64,000 nt of DNA from an uncultured Flavobacteriaceae bacterium (GTDB taxonomy: Bacteria; Bacteroidota; Bacteroidia; Flavobacteriales; Flavobacteriaceae). The translations under genes were made by a program, and so were the position numbers. The notes below the pieces were generated by a model that saw only the letters and a list, made by a program, of their open reading frames with translations, did not search any database and had not been told where the DNA came from. Of this stretch, positions 63,948 to 64,000 are shown one piece after another. The stretch spans positions 3,619,343 to 3,683,342 of the forward strand of contig CALSTV010000001.1 in the NCBI GenBank assembly GCA_943789365.1. The letters run 5' to 3'. How positions within the stretch are numbered: position 1 is the first letter of the stretch; every line of letters begins with the position of its first letter.

Positions 63948-64000
63948 ATGAATATTTTAAACACAGAAAATCCAAACAACTACGCATACACTACAAAACA
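63948..64000 (+). CDS. Start of an unidentified gene cut by the window edge
   Basis: ATG 63948-63950, open to the end (17 codons, MNILNTENPNNYAYTTK). It has a good promoter 26 nt upstream and is divergent from an XRE gene. Too short to identify. Confidence 0.5.
   Translation, partial: MNILNTENPNNYAYTTK

Noticed and set aside
1-64000. tRNA, rRNA, tmRNA or riboswitch
   Set aside because: I looked through the intergenic regions and saw no cloverleaf, rRNA segment or known riboswitch core; a covariance-model search would be needed for weak ones.

Overview
The window is about 64 kb of AT-rich chromosome from a member of the Bacteroidota, almost certainly family Flavobacteriaceae. The evidence is: promoters of the TAnnTTTG type, many Bacteroidota-type lipoproteins, LytTR and LytS-type signalling, a two-gene RHS/YD-repeat system with the N-terminal sequence style of this phylum, a DnaQ/GIY-YIG fusion, the cysS-yidD-lgt order, and UMF1-, M14- and M1-type proteins typical of marine flavobacteria. 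The genus cannot be fixed from the sequence. I saw no rRNA, tRNA, CRISPR array, transposase or integrase.

Layout, left to right. 1-9.2 kb (minus strand): a cut-off secreted sulfatase with a C-terminal YHYH domain, a Tat-exported PhoD phosphatase/phosphodiesterase, a LytS/LytTR two-component pair led by a 33-residue membrane peptide, a DegP-like protease, an 8-bp tandem repeat tract and a lipoprotein. 8.5-16.1 kb: an RND efflux operon (TolC fused to a periplasmic-binding domain, adaptor, RND pump, K+ channel) and a second 33-residue membrane peptide just upstream. 16.2-21.6 kb: acyltransferase, UMF1 transporter, a cold-shock cluster (DEAD-box helicase, 31-residue ORF, cold-shock-domain protein) and a YtxJ-like protein. 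21.9-30.2 kb: clpB, two small membrane proteins, the cysS-yidD-lgt operon, an Lrp-family regulator and an M14 carboxypeptidase facing an XRE regulator. 31.3-40.2 kb: M1 and M28 peptidases, patatin phospholipase, membrane and lipoproteins, a YeeE/YedE sulfur-transport pair with its ArsR-type regulator, and a possible tiny divergent transcript.

40.3-51.2 kb is mostly core metabolism: NDH-2, acyl-CoA reductase, serC, a SerA-like dehydrogenase, yggS, an exonuclease, an ion channel, argS and lpdA. 51.3-54.4 kb has a large MG2/TonB-plug protein broken by a 2-nt insertion, then a yefM-yoeB toxin-antitoxin pair with a clear operator. 54.8-63.4 kb is the main accessory block: two adjacent RHS/YD proteins, the second ending in a conserved core and a glycine/alanine-rich hydrophobic tail, followed by three tightly packed unknown genes (two small two-helix membrane proteins and one secreted protein) that are candidate immunity or accessory factors. 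The window ends in an XRE regulator with a divergently transcribed gene that runs off the edge.

The least explained signals are: the two 33-residue paralogues, one in the LytS/LytTR operon and the other sharing an upstream element of about 24 bp with the efflux operon; the RHS tail with its three-gene cassette; the in-frame repeat-like insertions in the RHS gene; and the 31-residue ORF in the cold-shock transcript.
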